Source of the DNA: Nautiliaceae bacterium
Lineage (GTDB): Bacteria; Campylobacterota; Campylobacteria; Campylobacterales; Nautiliaceae
DNA length: 17,442 nucleotides
Direction of reading: 5' to 3'
NCBI GenBank assembly: GCA_027035735.1
Contig: JALVUH010000181.1
Span: forward strand, 1 to 17,442
Part shown: positions 1-8,494 of the stretch, piece after piece
Numbering within the stretch: position 1 is the stretch's first letter
How the letters are laid out: the number at the start of each line of letters is the position of its first letter
Notes under the pieces: generated by a model
Databases searched by the model: none
The model's input: the letters and a program-made list of their open reading frames with translations, nothing else
Told to the model about the DNA's origin: nothing
Made by a program: the position numbers and the translations under genes

Positions 1-759
1 GCTGAGGTTTTGGATGAAGGCGCAATAATTAAGTGCCAAAATTTAGCATGTCCCGCAAGGGTAGTAAATACTATTATCTATTTTGCAAGTAAAAATTGCT
101 TAGATATTGAAGGGCTTGGAGAGAGTGTTGCAAAACTTTTATATGAAAGAGGTCTTGTAAAAGATGTAACAGACCTTTTTAAATTAAAAGTAGAAGATCT
201 TGAAAGACTTCCAGGATTTGCAAGAAAAAAAGCAGAAAATTTAATCAATGCAATTAAAAAAGTTAAAGGTGTTGAGTGCTGGAGGTTTGTAAATGCGTTG
301 GGGATTGAACATATAGGCGAAGTTGCAAGTAAAAAAATTTGTGATACTTTTGGAATTGAATTTTACAAACATAAACCAGAAGAATTTTATAAAATAGAAG
401 GTTTTGGACCTGAAATGGTCAAATCAATAGCTGAGTATATAAAAGTAAATAAAGATAAAATTGAAAAATTAATAGAGTTAATTCAACCTAAAAACCCTGA
501 GAAAAAAGAGGTTGAAAATTCTCCTTTTGCTGGTAAGATAGTAGTTCTTACAGGAACTATGAAAAAACCAAGAGGAGAGATTAAAGAACTTCTTGAAAAT
601 CTTGGGGCACATGTTACAAATTCTGTGTCTAAACATACTGATTATTTAATAGTAGGAGAAAATCCTGGTAGTAAGCTTGAAAAAGCTAAAAAATTAGGAG
701 TTAAAATTCTTCCTGAAGAAGAAATGTGGAAAATGATAGGAGAAAGTAATGCCGACTAA
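1..759 (+). CDS. ligA: NAD-dependent DNA ligase LigA, C-terminal part (5' end outside window)
   Basis: LigA seals nicks between Okazaki fragments and in repair, using NAD+ as AMP donor. Only the last 252 codons are present; the frame is open to the left edge, so the adenylation and OB domains lie outside. The visible part begins inside the Cys4 zinc finger: KCQNLAC (C12 and C17, counted from base 1) followed by PARV, the usual end of that motif. Next comes a helix-hairpin-helix region (about residues 25-160, with motifs such as EGLGE, LPGFARKKAENL and IEGFGPEMV). A BRCT domain follows from about residue 174 to the end, starting FAGKIVVLTGTM and containing SKHTDYLIVGENPGSK. The order zinc finger, HhH, BRCT is diagnostic of bacterial LigA. 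The 3' end overlaps clpS by 11 bp, so the two are probably co-transcribed. No defect is visible in the retained part. Confidence 0.96.
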   Translation, partial: AEVLDEGAIIKCQNLACPARVVNTIIYFASKNCLDIEGLGESVAKLLYERGLVKDVTDLFKLKVEDLERLPGFARKKAENLINAIKKVKGVECWRFVNALGIEHIGEVASKKICDTFGIEFYKHKPEEFYKIEGFGPEMVKSIAEYIKVNKDKIEKLIELIQPKNPEKKEVENSPFAGKIVVLTGTMKKPRGEIKELLENLGAHVTNSVSKHTDYLIVGENPGSKLEKAKKLGVKILPEEEMWKMIGESNAD

Positions 760-1042
760 AGTAGTTGTAGAAAATGATGTTGAAGTCATTACTCCTAGAC
801 TTTATAAAGTGGTGCTTTTAAATGATGATTACACCACTTTTGATTTTGTTATTGAAATATTAAAAACTGTTTTTCATAAAAGTGAAGAAGAAGCTATAAA
901 TTTAACGCTCAAAGTGGATAGAGAAGGCAGTGCAAGTGTGGGTGTGTATCCATATGAAATAGCTCAGATGAAAGTTGAAAGAACTCACACTCTTGCCCGC
1001 TCTGCCGGCTTTCCACTTAGGGCGAGAATAGAGGAGGTATAG
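749..1042 (+). CDS. clpS: ATP-dependent Clp protease adaptor ClpS
   Basis: ClpS is the N-recognin of bacteria: it binds N-terminal Leu, Phe, Trp or Tyr of a substrate and hands it to ClpA for degradation by ClpAP in the cytoplasm. The 97-residue protein has the family core: RLYKVVLLNDDYTTFDFV, where the NDD-Y-T segment forms part of the ligand pocket, then a helix with VFHKSEEEA, and ERTHTLARSAGFPL near the C terminus. The N-terminal extension of about 17 residues, the part that inserts into ClpA, is present. The start is at 749, with AGGAG at 738-742 six bases upstream, inside the end of ligA. The stop at 1040-1042 abuts the clpA ATG directly, which suggests translational coupling and matched amounts of adaptor and unfoldase. 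Confidence 0.96.
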   Translation: MPTKVVVENDVEVITPRLYKVVLLNDDYTTFDFVIEILKTVFHKSEEEAINLTLKVDREGSASVGVYPYEIAQMKVERTHTLARSAGFPLRARIEEV

Positions 1043-3232
1043 ATGAATATAACTGAAAACTTAAGACGTATTTTGGCGGATATTATAAATGAAGCCAAAA
1101 GAAGAAAGCATGAGTATATTACAATAGACCATGCTTTTTATATTTTGTTAAAAAATAAAAATATAAGAGAAATTCTTGAAGATGTGGGAGTTGATGTGGA
1201 TTATGTAAGAAGGGGACTTGATTACTATCTTGATAGATATCTTGAAAAAGTCCCTGTAGAAGTTAATCCAACAGAAACTCTTGCATTTCATAAAGCAACT
1301 GAGAGAATGATAAATCACCTTCAAGGGATTAGAAAACCTGTAGCTGATGAGATTGATTTTTTTATCGCTTTGCTTGAAGATGAAACAAGTTATACACATC
1401 AGCTACTTAAAGAATTTGGAATTGAGAGAGTAGAAATTGTAGAATATGTAACTGAAATAAAAGATTTAGAAAAAGAGATTGAAAATTTAAAAGAAGAAAA
1501 AGAATCAGCTCTTAGCAAGTTTGCTACTGAATTGGTAAAAGAGGCTAAAAAATTTGATGATGTTATAGGAAGAGAAAAAGAAATTGATAGAATTATTCAA
1601 GTTTTAGCAAGACGTAAAAAAAATAATCCTGTATTAGTAGGAGAACCAGGAGTTGGTAAAACTGCTGTAGTAGAAGGTCTTGCTAAAAAAATAGCAAAAG
1701 GAGAAGTTCCTGAAATTCTTAAAAACAAAAAAATTTATGCTTTAGATATGGGAAGTTTAATAGCTGGAACTAAATATAGAGGTGAGTTTGAAAAAAGACT
1801 TAAAAAAATACTTGATGAGCTTAAAAAAGAAAAAGAACCTATTTTATTTATAGATGAAATTCATATGATAGTAGGTGCAGGAGCTGCGGGCGATTCTAAA
1901 ATGGATGTTGCAAACTTGCTTAAACCAGCTCTTGCAAAAGGCGAAATTAGATGTATAGGTGCGACTACATATGAAGAGTATAAAAACTATTTTGAAAAAG
2001 ATAAAGCATTAAATAGAAGATTTCAAAAAATAGATATAAAAGAACCAAGTATTGAAGATACTATTAAAATATTAGAAGGATTAAAACCTAAATATGAAGA
2101 ATTTCACGGTGTGAGATATTCAAAAGAGGCTATTAAATCGGCAGCAATTTTGGCTAAAAAATATTTAAGAGAGAAATTTTTACCAGATAGTGCAATAGAT
2201 TTAATTGATGAAGCGGGAGCTAAATTTAAAATAAGAGGTAAAAAACTTATTACAAAAAGCGATATTGAAGGAATTGTTGCAAATATTGCAAATATTCCAA
2301 AAGAATCAGCTTCTCAAAATGAAGTTGAGAAATTAAAACATTTAGAAGAAAATTTGAAAGCAAAAGTTTTTGGACAAGAAAAAGCCATAAAAGAACTTGT
2401 AAAAGTTATAAAAAGAAAAAAAGCAGGACTTACCCGTGAAGATAAGCCAATTGGAAGTTTTTTATTTGTAGGACCAACAGGTGTTGGAAAAACAGAAATT
2501 GCAAAACAACTAGCTAATATCTTAGGAATTAACTTTTTAAGATTTGATATGAGTGAATATCAAGAAAAACACTCAGTTGCAAAACTTATAGGTTCACCTC
2601 CTGGATATGTTGGATATGAAAAAGGAGGCCTTTTAACTGAAGCGATTAGAAAACAGCCTCATACGGTATTATTGCTAGATGAAATAGAAAAAGCACATCC
2701 AGATATTGTGCAAATTCTTTTGCAGGTTATGGATAATGCAACTTTAACGGATAATGATGGAAGAAAAGCAGATTTTAGAAATGTAGTTTTAATAATGACA
2801 AGTAATTTAGGAGTAGGGGAAGGACAAAATTTAGGATTTATGCAAGAATTTAGTGAATTTAAGGAAGAAGCAATTCATAGATTTTTTGCACCTGAATTTT
2901 TAAATAGACTTGATGCAATTGTGAGATTTAAACCACTAAGTAAAGAATCTGTGCTTATGGTAGTAGATAAATTTATTAATGAATTACAAGATAGATTAGA
3001 TGCAAAAAAAGTAAAAATTACTCTTACAAAAAGAGCAAAAGAAGCGCTTGCTAAAAAAGGATATACACCATCACTTGGAGCAAGACCTCTTGCAAGAGTA
3101 ATTGAAGAAAATATTGTAGAACCTTTGAGTGATGAGATACTTTTTGGTGAGCTTAAAAGTGGAGGAGAAGTAAAAATTGATTTTGTAAAAGATAAATTTA
3201 CATTAAAGAAGAAAAATGATAAAAATAAGTGA
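1043..3232 (+). CDS. clpA: ATP-dependent Clp protease ATP-binding subunit ClpA
   Basis: ClpA is a hexameric AAA+ unfoldase that threads substrates into ClpP. The 729 residues show the full class I Clp layout. There is an N domain (about 1-145) that docks ClpS. The first AAA+ module has Walker A GEPGVGKT (200-207) and Walker B with D271-E272. The second has Walker A GPTGVGKT (477-484), Walker B with D546-E547, and the pore-loop region GSPPGYVGYEKGG. There is no long ClpB-type middle coiled coil, which separates it from ClpB. The ClpP-docking loop carries LGF (597-599) where E. coli ClpA has IGL. The C-terminal small domain includes GARPLARVIEENI. A strong SD (GAGGAGG, 1031-1037) sits inside the end of clpS. 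The 3' end overlaps aat by 17 bp. It is slightly shorter than E. coli ClpA (758 residues). Confidence 0.97.
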   Translation: MNITENLRRILADIINEAKRRKHEYITIDHAFYILLKNKNIREILEDVGVDVDYVRRGLDYYLDRYLEKVPVEVNPTETLAFHKATERMINHLQGIRKPVADEIDFFIALLEDETSYTHQLLKEFGIERVEIVEYVTEIKDLEKEIENLKEEKESALSKFATELVKEAKKFDDVIGREKEIDRIIQVLARRKKNNPVLVGEPGVGKTAVVEGLAKKIAKGEVPEILKNKKIYALDMGSLIAGTKYRGEFEKRLKKILDELKKEKEPILFIDEIHMIVGAGAAGDSKMDVANLLKPALAKGEIRCIGATTYEEYKNYFEKDKALNRRFQKIDIKEPSIEDTIKILEGLKPKYEEFHGVRYSKEAIKSAAILAKKYLREKFLPDSAIDLIDEAGAKFKIRGKKLITKSDIEGIVANIANIPKESASQNEVEKLKHLEENLKAKVFGQEKAIKELVKVIKRKKAGLTREDKPIGSFLFVGPTGVGKTEIAKQLANILGINFLRFDMSEYQEKHSVAKLIGSPPGYVGYEKGGLLTEAIRKQPHTVLLLDEIEKAHPDIVQILLQVMDNATLTDNDGRKADFRNVVLIMTSNLGVGEGQNLGFMQEFSEFKEEAIHRFFAPEFLNRLDAIVRFKPLSKESVLMVVDKFINELQDRLDAKKVKITLTKRAKEALAKKGYTPSLGARPLARVIEENIVEPLSDEILFGELKSGGEVKIDFVKDKFTLKKKNDKNK

Positions 3233-3896
3233 TAATCCTCTTTTATATCTACTTGATGATTTTACTTTCCCTTCTCCTTATGAAAATTTTGAAGATGGAT
3301 TTATTGGGGCAAGTTATGATTTGCATCCAAAAAGACTTCTTGAAGGATATTCTCTTGGATTTTTTCCATGGTATCAAGACGATGAAGGGCTTTTCCATTG
3401 GTTTGTTTTAAATGAAAGAATGCTTTTAAAAACTGATGAAGTCAAAACAACTAAAAAACTTAGACAAAAACTAAGAAGTAGCAAATGGGATTTTAGAATA
3501 AATACTAATTTTGATAAAGTAATTAGAAATTGTGCTAATGTAAAAAGAAAACATGAAGATGGCACATGGATTAATGAAAGTTTTATAGAAGCTTATACTA
3601 AATTACATAAATTAGGTTTTGCTATTTCAGTAGAGAGCTATTATGAAGGGGAGCTTGTAGGTGGATTTTATGGAGTGGCTATTAATAAATATTTTAGTGG
3701 TGAGAGTATGTTTCATTTAAAAAGTGATGCTTCAAAACTTGCTTTAATTTATTTTTGCGATTTGTTAAAACAAAATGGAATAGAATATGTAGATTGTCAA
3801 GTTCCAAGTGAGCATTTAGCTAGTATGGGAGGAAAAGTTTATAAAAAAGAGGAATTTATACCAATTATTCAAAAAGCAACTGGAAAGTTAAGTTGA
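3216..3896 (+). CDS. aat: Leucyl/phenylalanyl-tRNA-protein transferase Aat
   Basis: Aat transfers Leu or Phe from aminoacyl-tRNA to the N-terminal Lys or Arg of proteins, creating a primary destabilising residue that ClpS then recognises. Family signatures visible in the 226 residues are FTFPSP near the N terminus, the YSLGFFPWY segment (around 45-53), GGFYGVAINKYFSGESMFH (GESMF at 162-166), ASKLAL, and DCQVPSEHLASMGG with the conserved Asp at 193. The ATG at 3216 lies within the last codons of clpA (17-bp overlap). This start gives the normal N terminus of the family, so the overlap is probably real. With clpS and clpA it makes the whole Leu/Phe N-degron route one transcription unit. The 33 bp after the stop contain only an AT-rich stretch. 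Confidence 0.95.
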   Translation: MIKISDNPLLYLLDDFTFPSPYENFEDGFIGASYDLHPKRLLEGYSLGFFPWYQDDEGLFHWFVLNERMLLKTDEVKTTKKLRQKLRSSKWDFRINTNFDKVIRNCANVKRKHEDGTWINESFIEAYTKLHKLGFAISVESYYEGELVGGFYGVAINKYFSGESMFHLKSDASKLALIYFCDLLKQNGIEYVDCQVPSEHLASMGGKVYKKEEFIPIIQKATGKLS

Positions 3897-3930
3897 TTTT
3901 TGTTAAACTTTTTTTAAAAAAGAATTAAGT

Positions 3931-6135
3931 ATGAAAAGGGTTGATTCTAAATACAATTTTTATAAGAATATTATTTTATGGTTTCCAATAATATCTACTT
4001 TATTTGTTGTTTTAATAAGTATAGGAATTATTTATTCTTCTTTTCAAAAATATTATAAAAAAGAAAAAGAAGCTACTGAGAAAGAATTTTATACAAATTT
4101 AAAAATCATTACAAAACAAAGAGTTGATACAGCATTAAAAGTATTAAAGCATAATTATGAATTTGCTTTAAAAGAAGAAAAAGAAAAGTTAAGTGATATT
4201 TTAAATTATATGCTTACTCATAAATTACCTTCTAATGTTATATTAAAAATCTCTTCTAAACCTTTAAAAATAGATTCAAATAGATATATTTATGTATTTA
4301 AAAAAGAAAAACATAAATATATCTATTTAATAGAAGCTAAAAAATATATTAAAAATAAAATCAAACATGACATAGCAACACTATTTGATGCATTTAGATG
4401 GGGTAAAAAAGGATATATTTTTGTGCATGATTCAAAAGGTGTTTGTTATTATCATATAGATAAAAAACTTATAGGTAAGAATAGATGGAATTTAAAAAGA
4501 GATGGAGTTTATATTTTAAGAAAATTAATTAAAGCTGCTCTAAAACATCCAAATGGAACATATGTAGAATATATTGGCTATAATCCTTTAGGAAGACCTA
4601 CTCAAAAAATTTCTTATATTGTGTATTATAAGCCTCTTGATTTGACTATTGGAAGCGGTATTTATCTTCAAGATTTAAATAAAAAATTAATAGCTCTAAA
4701 TTTAAAAAAAGAGAAATTATTAAATCTTTTAATTAAAAAAATTTTGATTACTATTAGTATAGTATTTATTCTTGTATCTTTTTTTGCTTTTGTGGTTACT
4801 AATATTGTTTTGAAAAAATTTAGTGAATATGAAAATAAATTAATTAAACTAGAGCAAGAAAAATATGAAAAAGAGTGTATTGATGCATTGAGCGGATTTT
4901 TAAATAGAAAATGTTTAACTAAAGAATTTGAAAAAAATAAAGATAAAAAATTGGCTGTAATTGTAGTAGATGTCAATGATTTTAAAAATATTAATGAAGT
5001 GTATGGATTTGAAATTGCTAATAAATTTATAAAAATTTTGGCAAGTAGATTAAAAAACAGCATTAAAAAATCTGATATTATAGGAAAAGGTAAAATTGAT
5101 GAATTTATAATTTTAGCCTCTTATAAAGATAAAAAAGATATTGAAGCTTTAGTTAATAGAATTTATGAAAAATTAAGAAAAAATATAGATATTGATTCAA
5201 ATGAAATTTTTCCTTCTATTAGAATTGGTGTTGCTTTTAATAAAGTTGATAGTGAGGATTTTAATGATTTAGTTACAAAAGCTGCTATGAGTGCCAAAAT
5301 GGTAAAAAATAAAGATATTAAAATTGCTTATTATAATAAAGAAATAGATAAATCTTTAAAAGAATATATTGAAATAAAACATGAACTTGAAAAATTTATA
5401 AGAAAAGGTGATTTTTCTCAGTTTGAAATTTATTATCAACCTCAAATAGATAAAAATGATAATTTAGCTGGCATGGAAGCTTTGATTCGTTGGAATCATC
5501 CTCAAAAAGGTATTATTTCTCCTGGAGTTTTTTTGCCTATTGCAATTAATGAAGGATTTATTAAAAAAATAGATTTATGGACGATAGATACAGTAATGAA
5601 TCAAATTAAAAATTGGTTAGATAAAGGTTTTAATCCAGGAGTTGTTTCTTGTAATGTTACAATGCAACAGCTTGAGAGTAAAAATTTTATTGAAAAGTTA
5701 AAAGATTTGATTCAAAAACATAATTTAGATACTAAATATTTTGGTATTGAAGTAACAGAAGAGAGTATTATGAAAAATAGTGAATTAGTAATTAATACAC
5801 TAAAAGAAGTCAAAAAATTAGGAATTACTATTTCTTTGGATGATTTTGGGACTGGGTATTCTAATTTTGCAAAATTAAAGAATTTAAATATTGATAAATT
5901 AAAAATTGATAAAACCTTTATTGATGGAATACCTAATAATTCATTGGATGTAGCTTTAACAAAAATTGTTATTCAAACTGGTAAGATTCTTGGAATGAAA
6001 TTAATTGCTGAAGGAGTGGAAACTAAAGAGCAAAGAGATTTTGTATTTGAAAATGGTGTTGATTATATACAAGGATATTTTTATTCTAAACCAATTCCTT
6101 CAAAAGAGATTGAAGAGAAATATTTTAAAATATAA
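3931..6135 (+). CDS. Membrane Cache-GGDEF-EAL protein, probable c-di-GMP phosphodiesterase
   Basis: This 734-residue protein is predicted to sense an extracytoplasmic ligand and alter c-di-GMP. A first membrane helix (about 14-36) is followed by a periplasmic region (about 37-268) with Cache features: FRWGKKGYIFVHDSKG (155-170), KISYIVYYKPL, and the closing GSGIY (241-245). A second helix spans about 270-292. The GGDEF domain (about 320-480) is degenerate: the signature reads GKIDEF (387-392) instead of GGDEF, the FKxIND motif is FKNINE, and the I-site Arg is Lys. The EAL domain (about 490-734) keeps the residues known to bind metal and drive hydrolysis: E516 in MEALIRW, N575, E607 in EVTEES, D637-D638 in LDDFGTGYS, K658, E694 in AEGVE and Q714 in IQGY. 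I infer phosphodiesterase activity, with the GGDEF half perhaps regulatory. It lies upstream of an MCP, which fits control of motility versus attachment. Confidence 0.9.
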   Translation: MKRVDSKYNFYKNIILWFPIISTLFVVLISIGIIYSSFQKYYKKEKEATEKEFYTNLKIITKQRVDTALKVLKHNYEFALKEEKEKLSDILNYMLTHKLPSNVILKISSKPLKIDSNRYIYVFKKEKHKYIYLIEAKKYIKNKIKHDIATLFDAFRWGKKGYIFVHDSKGVCYYHIDKKLIGKNRWNLKRDGVYILRKLIKAALKHPNGTYVEYIGYNPLGRPTQKISYIVYYKPLDLTIGSGIYLQDLNKKLIALNLKKEKLLNLLIKKILITISIVFILVSFFAFVVTNIVLKKFSEYENKLIKLEQEKYEKECIDALSGFLNRKCLTKEFEKNKDKKLAVIVVDVNDFKNINEVYGFEIANKFIKILASRLKNSIKKSDIIGKGKIDEFIILASYKDKKDIEALVNRIYEKLRKNIDIDSNEIFPSIRIGVAFNKVDSEDFNDLVTKAAMSAKMVKNKDIKIAYYNKEIDKSLKEYIEIKHELEKFIRKGDFSQFEIYYQPQIDKNDNLAGMEALIRWNHPQKGIISPGVFLPIAINEGFIKKIDLWTIDTVMNQIKNWLDKGFNPGVVSCNVTMQQLESKNFIEKLKDLIQKHNLDTKYFGIEVTEESIMKNSELVINTLKEVKKLGITISLDDFGTGYSNFAKLKNLNIDKLKIDKTFIDGIPNNSLDVALTKIVIQTGKILGMKLIAEGVETKEQRDFVFENGVDYIQGYFYSKPIPSKEIEEKYFKI

Positions 6136-6178
6136 AATTTGTGTATAATTTTAATTAAAAAATTTAAAAAGGATTGAG
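6136..6178 (+). promoter_or_regulatory. Probable promoter and SD of the NIT-domain MCP gene
   Basis: The gap holds TATAAT at 6144-6149 preceded by TGTG (extended -10 style) and no recognisable -35 box, as is usual for the housekeeping sigma factor in Campylobacterota. An AAGGA SD at 6169-6173 lies five bases before the ATG. A transcript starting about seven bases after the -10 would have a leader of about 22 nt. Chance -10 matches are common at this base composition, so confidence is moderate. Confidence 0.5.
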
Positions 6179-8164
6179 ATGAAGTTTTTAAGATCCCTTT
6201 CTATAAAAGCTACGTTTTTTTTAATTATTGCATTTGCTTCAATTGCAATTATTTATTATACAATCAATGAAGGAATAAATGCTTATAAACAATCAATTGT
6301 AAAAAAACAATTAGAAGTGATGATAAAAATTTCAAGAAGTTTGGCACTGCTTATACATCAAACTCAAAAAGAAAGAGGAATGAGTGCAGGATATATTGGG
6401 AGTGAAGGTAAAAAATTTGCTAAACTTCTTATATCTCAAAGAAAAGTTACTAATACAGATATTCATAAATTTTTGGCTCTTATAAATAAAATAGGACTTA
6501 ATAATTTACCTCCTGAAACTCGCAAAAAAATAATCTTATTAAAACAATATTTTCAACAATTACCTAATATTAGAAGTGAAGTTACTAATCTCTCTATCAG
6601 TATTCCAAATGCAGTAAAATGGTATACCAAAATGAATGCTTTAATTTTAAGTATTATTGCAGATAGTGCTAAATTTTCTCCAAATCAAAAAATTTCTATG
6701 GATTTAGTTTCTTATGTAAGCTTTTTAAAAGCAAAAGAGAAAGTAGGACTTGAGAGGGCTCTTTTAACTACTATTTTTGCTAGAAAAAAATTTAATACAG
6801 GAGATTATTATAAGTTTGTATCATTAGTTTCTGCTCAAAAAGCTTATCTTGATACTTTTTTAAGTTTTGCTAATAAAGAGATGAAAGAGTATTATTATCA
6901 AATTCTTCAAAATCCTGTATTTAAAGAAGTAGAAAAAATAAGAAAAGCAGCAGTTCATGCAAAAAGGACAGGAGAATTCACAATTGATCCTCAGTATTGT
7001 TTTAGTGTAATTACAAAAAAAATTAATCTTTATAAAAAAATTGATGATAAAATTGCTCAAATTGTTGTAGAAGATGCAGCTAAAATTCAAAATATGTATT
7101 ATTTAAAACTTGCATTTAGTATTTTTGTATTAATTTTAATGAATGCTCTTGGATATATGGCAGCTAGAAAAATTTCTATGCAAGTAAATTCTCTTAAAAA
7201 CTTAATATCTGATATTGCAGAAAAAAAAGATTTAAGTATTGAAGTTAGAATTTATGATGATAAAGATGAATTTACTACTATTAGACAATCTTTAAGAGAT
7301 TTTATTTATATTTTGCATGATTTTATGCTTAAAGTTTATCACTCTTCAATTGAAAATAAAAGTGTTAGTGAAAATCTAAAAAAAGATTTTGAAAAAATTA
7401 TTAAAAATAGTGAAAATGAAAGAAAAATTATTGAAGAAACAACTAAACAATCAGATAAAATTCAAGAGAATCTTGAAAAGAGTGTAACTGAATCTAATGA
7501 AATAAAAGATAATATTATAAGAGCAAATCAAAATCTTAATGAAACAGTATCATTAATAACTAATACGATAGATAAAATTGAAAATAATTCTCAAAATGAA
7601 TTTGAACTTGCTAATCAATTAAAAAGATTATCTGAAGATGCTGAACAAGCAAAAAGTATTTTAGATGTTATTAAAGAAATAGCAGAACAGACTAATTTGT
7701 TGGCACTTAATGCGGCAATAGAAGCAGCAAGAGCAGGAGAACATGGAAGAGGATTTGCAGTAGTTGCTGATGAAGTTAGAAAACTTGCAGAGAGAACTCA
7801 AAAAAGTTTAGAAGAGATTAATGCTACTATTAATTTAATAGTTGAATCTATTGATAATTCTTCTAATCAAATGCAAAAAAATGTAGAAACAGTAAATGAA
7901 ATAGTAAATGAAACAAATACTATAAAAGTTAGTATTCAAAAAGTTACATCTGATATGGAAGGTGTGGTTGAGGTTGTTGAATTTAATGTAAAAGATTTAG
8001 AAAACATAGTTAAAGAAATCAGGTCTTATATTTTAGAAATTGAAAAAATCAATAATTCTTCAAAAGAGACTGAAGAATCAATTATGAAAAATAAAACAAG
8101 AGTAGAAAAAATAGCCGCTTTAGCAGATGAACTTTTAAAAAATATTTCTATATTTAAAATTTAA
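6179..8164 (+). CDS. Methyl-accepting chemotaxis protein with N-terminal NIT (nitrate/nitrite-sensing) domain
   Basis: This 661-residue transmembrane chemoreceptor should signal to CheA/CheW. A membrane helix at about 11-28 is followed by a periplasmic helical domain with the NIT-family signature: QKERGMSAGYIGSEGKKF (63-80), QRKVT shortly after, and the matching second half with EKVGLERALL and a later AQKAYLDTF. A second membrane helix (309-327) leads into a HAMP-like stretch (about 328-385). A long cytoplasmic coiled coil follows, with the highly conserved signalling tip IAEQTNLLALNAAIEAARAG around residues 501-520 and GRGFAVVADEVRKLAERT after it. No C-terminal CheR/CheB-tethering pentapeptide is seen. 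NIT domains are known or proposed to sense nitrate or nitrite; the ligand here is inference. It follows a c-di-GMP protein and has its own promoter-like element. Confidence 0.93.
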   Translation: MKFLRSLSIKATFFLIIAFASIAIIYYTINEGINAYKQSIVKKQLEVMIKISRSLALLIHQTQKERGMSAGYIGSEGKKFAKLLISQRKVTNTDIHKFLALINKIGLNNLPPETRKKIILLKQYFQQLPNIRSEVTNLSISIPNAVKWYTKMNALILSIIADSAKFSPNQKISMDLVSYVSFLKAKEKVGLERALLTTIFARKKFNTGDYYKFVSLVSAQKAYLDTFLSFANKEMKEYYYQILQNPVFKEVEKIRKAAVHAKRTGEFTIDPQYCFSVITKKINLYKKIDDKIAQIVVEDAAKIQNMYYLKLAFSIFVLILMNALGYMAARKISMQVNSLKNLISDIAEKKDLSIEVRIYDDKDEFTTIRQSLRDFIYILHDFMLKVYHSSIENKSVSENLKKDFEKIIKNSENERKIIEETTKQSDKIQENLEKSVTESNEIKDNIIRANQNLNETVSLITNTIDKIENNSQNEFELANQLKRLSEDAEQAKSILDVIKEIAEQTNLLALNAAIEAARAGEHGRGFAVVADEVRKLAERTQKSLEEINATINLIVESIDNSSNQMQKNVETVNEIVNETNTIKVSIQKVTSDMEGVVEVVEFNVKDLENIVKEIRSYILEIEKINNSSKETEESIMKNKTRVEKIAALADELLKNISIFKI

Positions 8165-8183
8165 TAAATCCTCTTCTTTTTTT

Positions 8184-8203
8184 GATAAAATTAAAATAAA
8201 AGG
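8184..8203 (+). promoter_or_regulatory. Probable -10 element and SD of the 94-residue gene
   Basis: GATAAAAT at 8184-8191 lies in the 45-bp gap after the MCP gene, inside the string TTGATAAAATT. An AAAAGG SD (8198-8203) precedes the ATG at 8210. The same TTGATAAAATT string recurs before mobB at a similar distance, which supports it as a -10 box. No -35 box is visible. It implies a very short leader of about 12 nt. Confidence 0.4.
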
Positions 8204-8209
8204 TTATAT

Positions 8210-8494
8210 ATGAAAATTTTATATAATAAAATGGTTTTTTTTGAAGAAGTGGAGACTAAAAGTGGGGCTATCTTAAAAAGAATAGTCTTAGAAAAAAATC
8301 ATTTTCTTTTAGAACAAAATCCATTAAAAGAATCTAAATATGGAAGAATGTATAGAAAAATAAAAACTAAAAAGCCTGATTTTTATATGTTTTGGGAAAT
8401 TAAAGATGATGAATTTACAGGGAAAGTTTTAGTGGCTGAAATTTGTGAAAGTAAGGATTTAGATGAGGTTTTAGAAAATTTTTTGAAAAATTGA
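8210..8494 (+). CDS. Small protein of unknown function (94 aa)
   Basis: I do not recognise this family. The 94-residue product has no signal peptide or membrane helix and looks like a soluble mixed alpha/beta protein. The N-terminal half is basic and contains KSGAILKRIVLEKNHFLLEQN. A middle segment, KTKKPDFYMFWEIKDDEFTG, is aromatic. The C terminus is an acidic amphipathic helix (ESKDLDEVLENFLKN). Coding status is supported by the SD AAAAGG (8198-8203), codon use like its neighbours, and its fit between the MCP gene and mobB with gaps of 45 and 26 bp. It is probably conserved next to mobB in relatives, but I cannot show that from this window. No catalytic motif is visible. Confidence 0.75.
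   Translation: MKILYNKMVFFEEVETKSGAILKRIVLEKNHFLLEQNPLKESKYGRMYRKIKTKKPDFYMFWEIKDDEFTGKVLVAEICESKDLDEVLENFLKN

Noticed and set aside
1148..1399. 83-codon minus-strand open frame
   Set aside because: Antisense to the ClpA N domain, no recognisable motif and no SD.
3229..3411. 60-codon plus-strand frame overlapping the start of aat
   Set aside because: Out-of-frame shadow of aat, which has unmistakable family motifs through this stretch.
3897..3930. Possible -10 box (GTTAAACT) before the Cache-GGDEF-EAL gene
   Set aside because: Poor match, no -35 box, and a weak SD; a promoter is plausible here but cannot be supported from sequence.
4668..5063. 131-codon minus-strand open frame, hydrophobic product
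   Set aside because: It lies wholly antisense to the TM2-GGDEF part of the Cache-GGDEF-EAL gene; its Phe/Leu/Ile richness is the mirror of Lys/Asn/Asp codons. No SD or family motif.
6120..6133. 14-bp palindrome ATATTTTAAAATAT at the end of the EAL gene, as terminator or operator
   Set aside because: Short and A/T only, inside coding sequence, no T-tract after it; expected by chance in such DNA.
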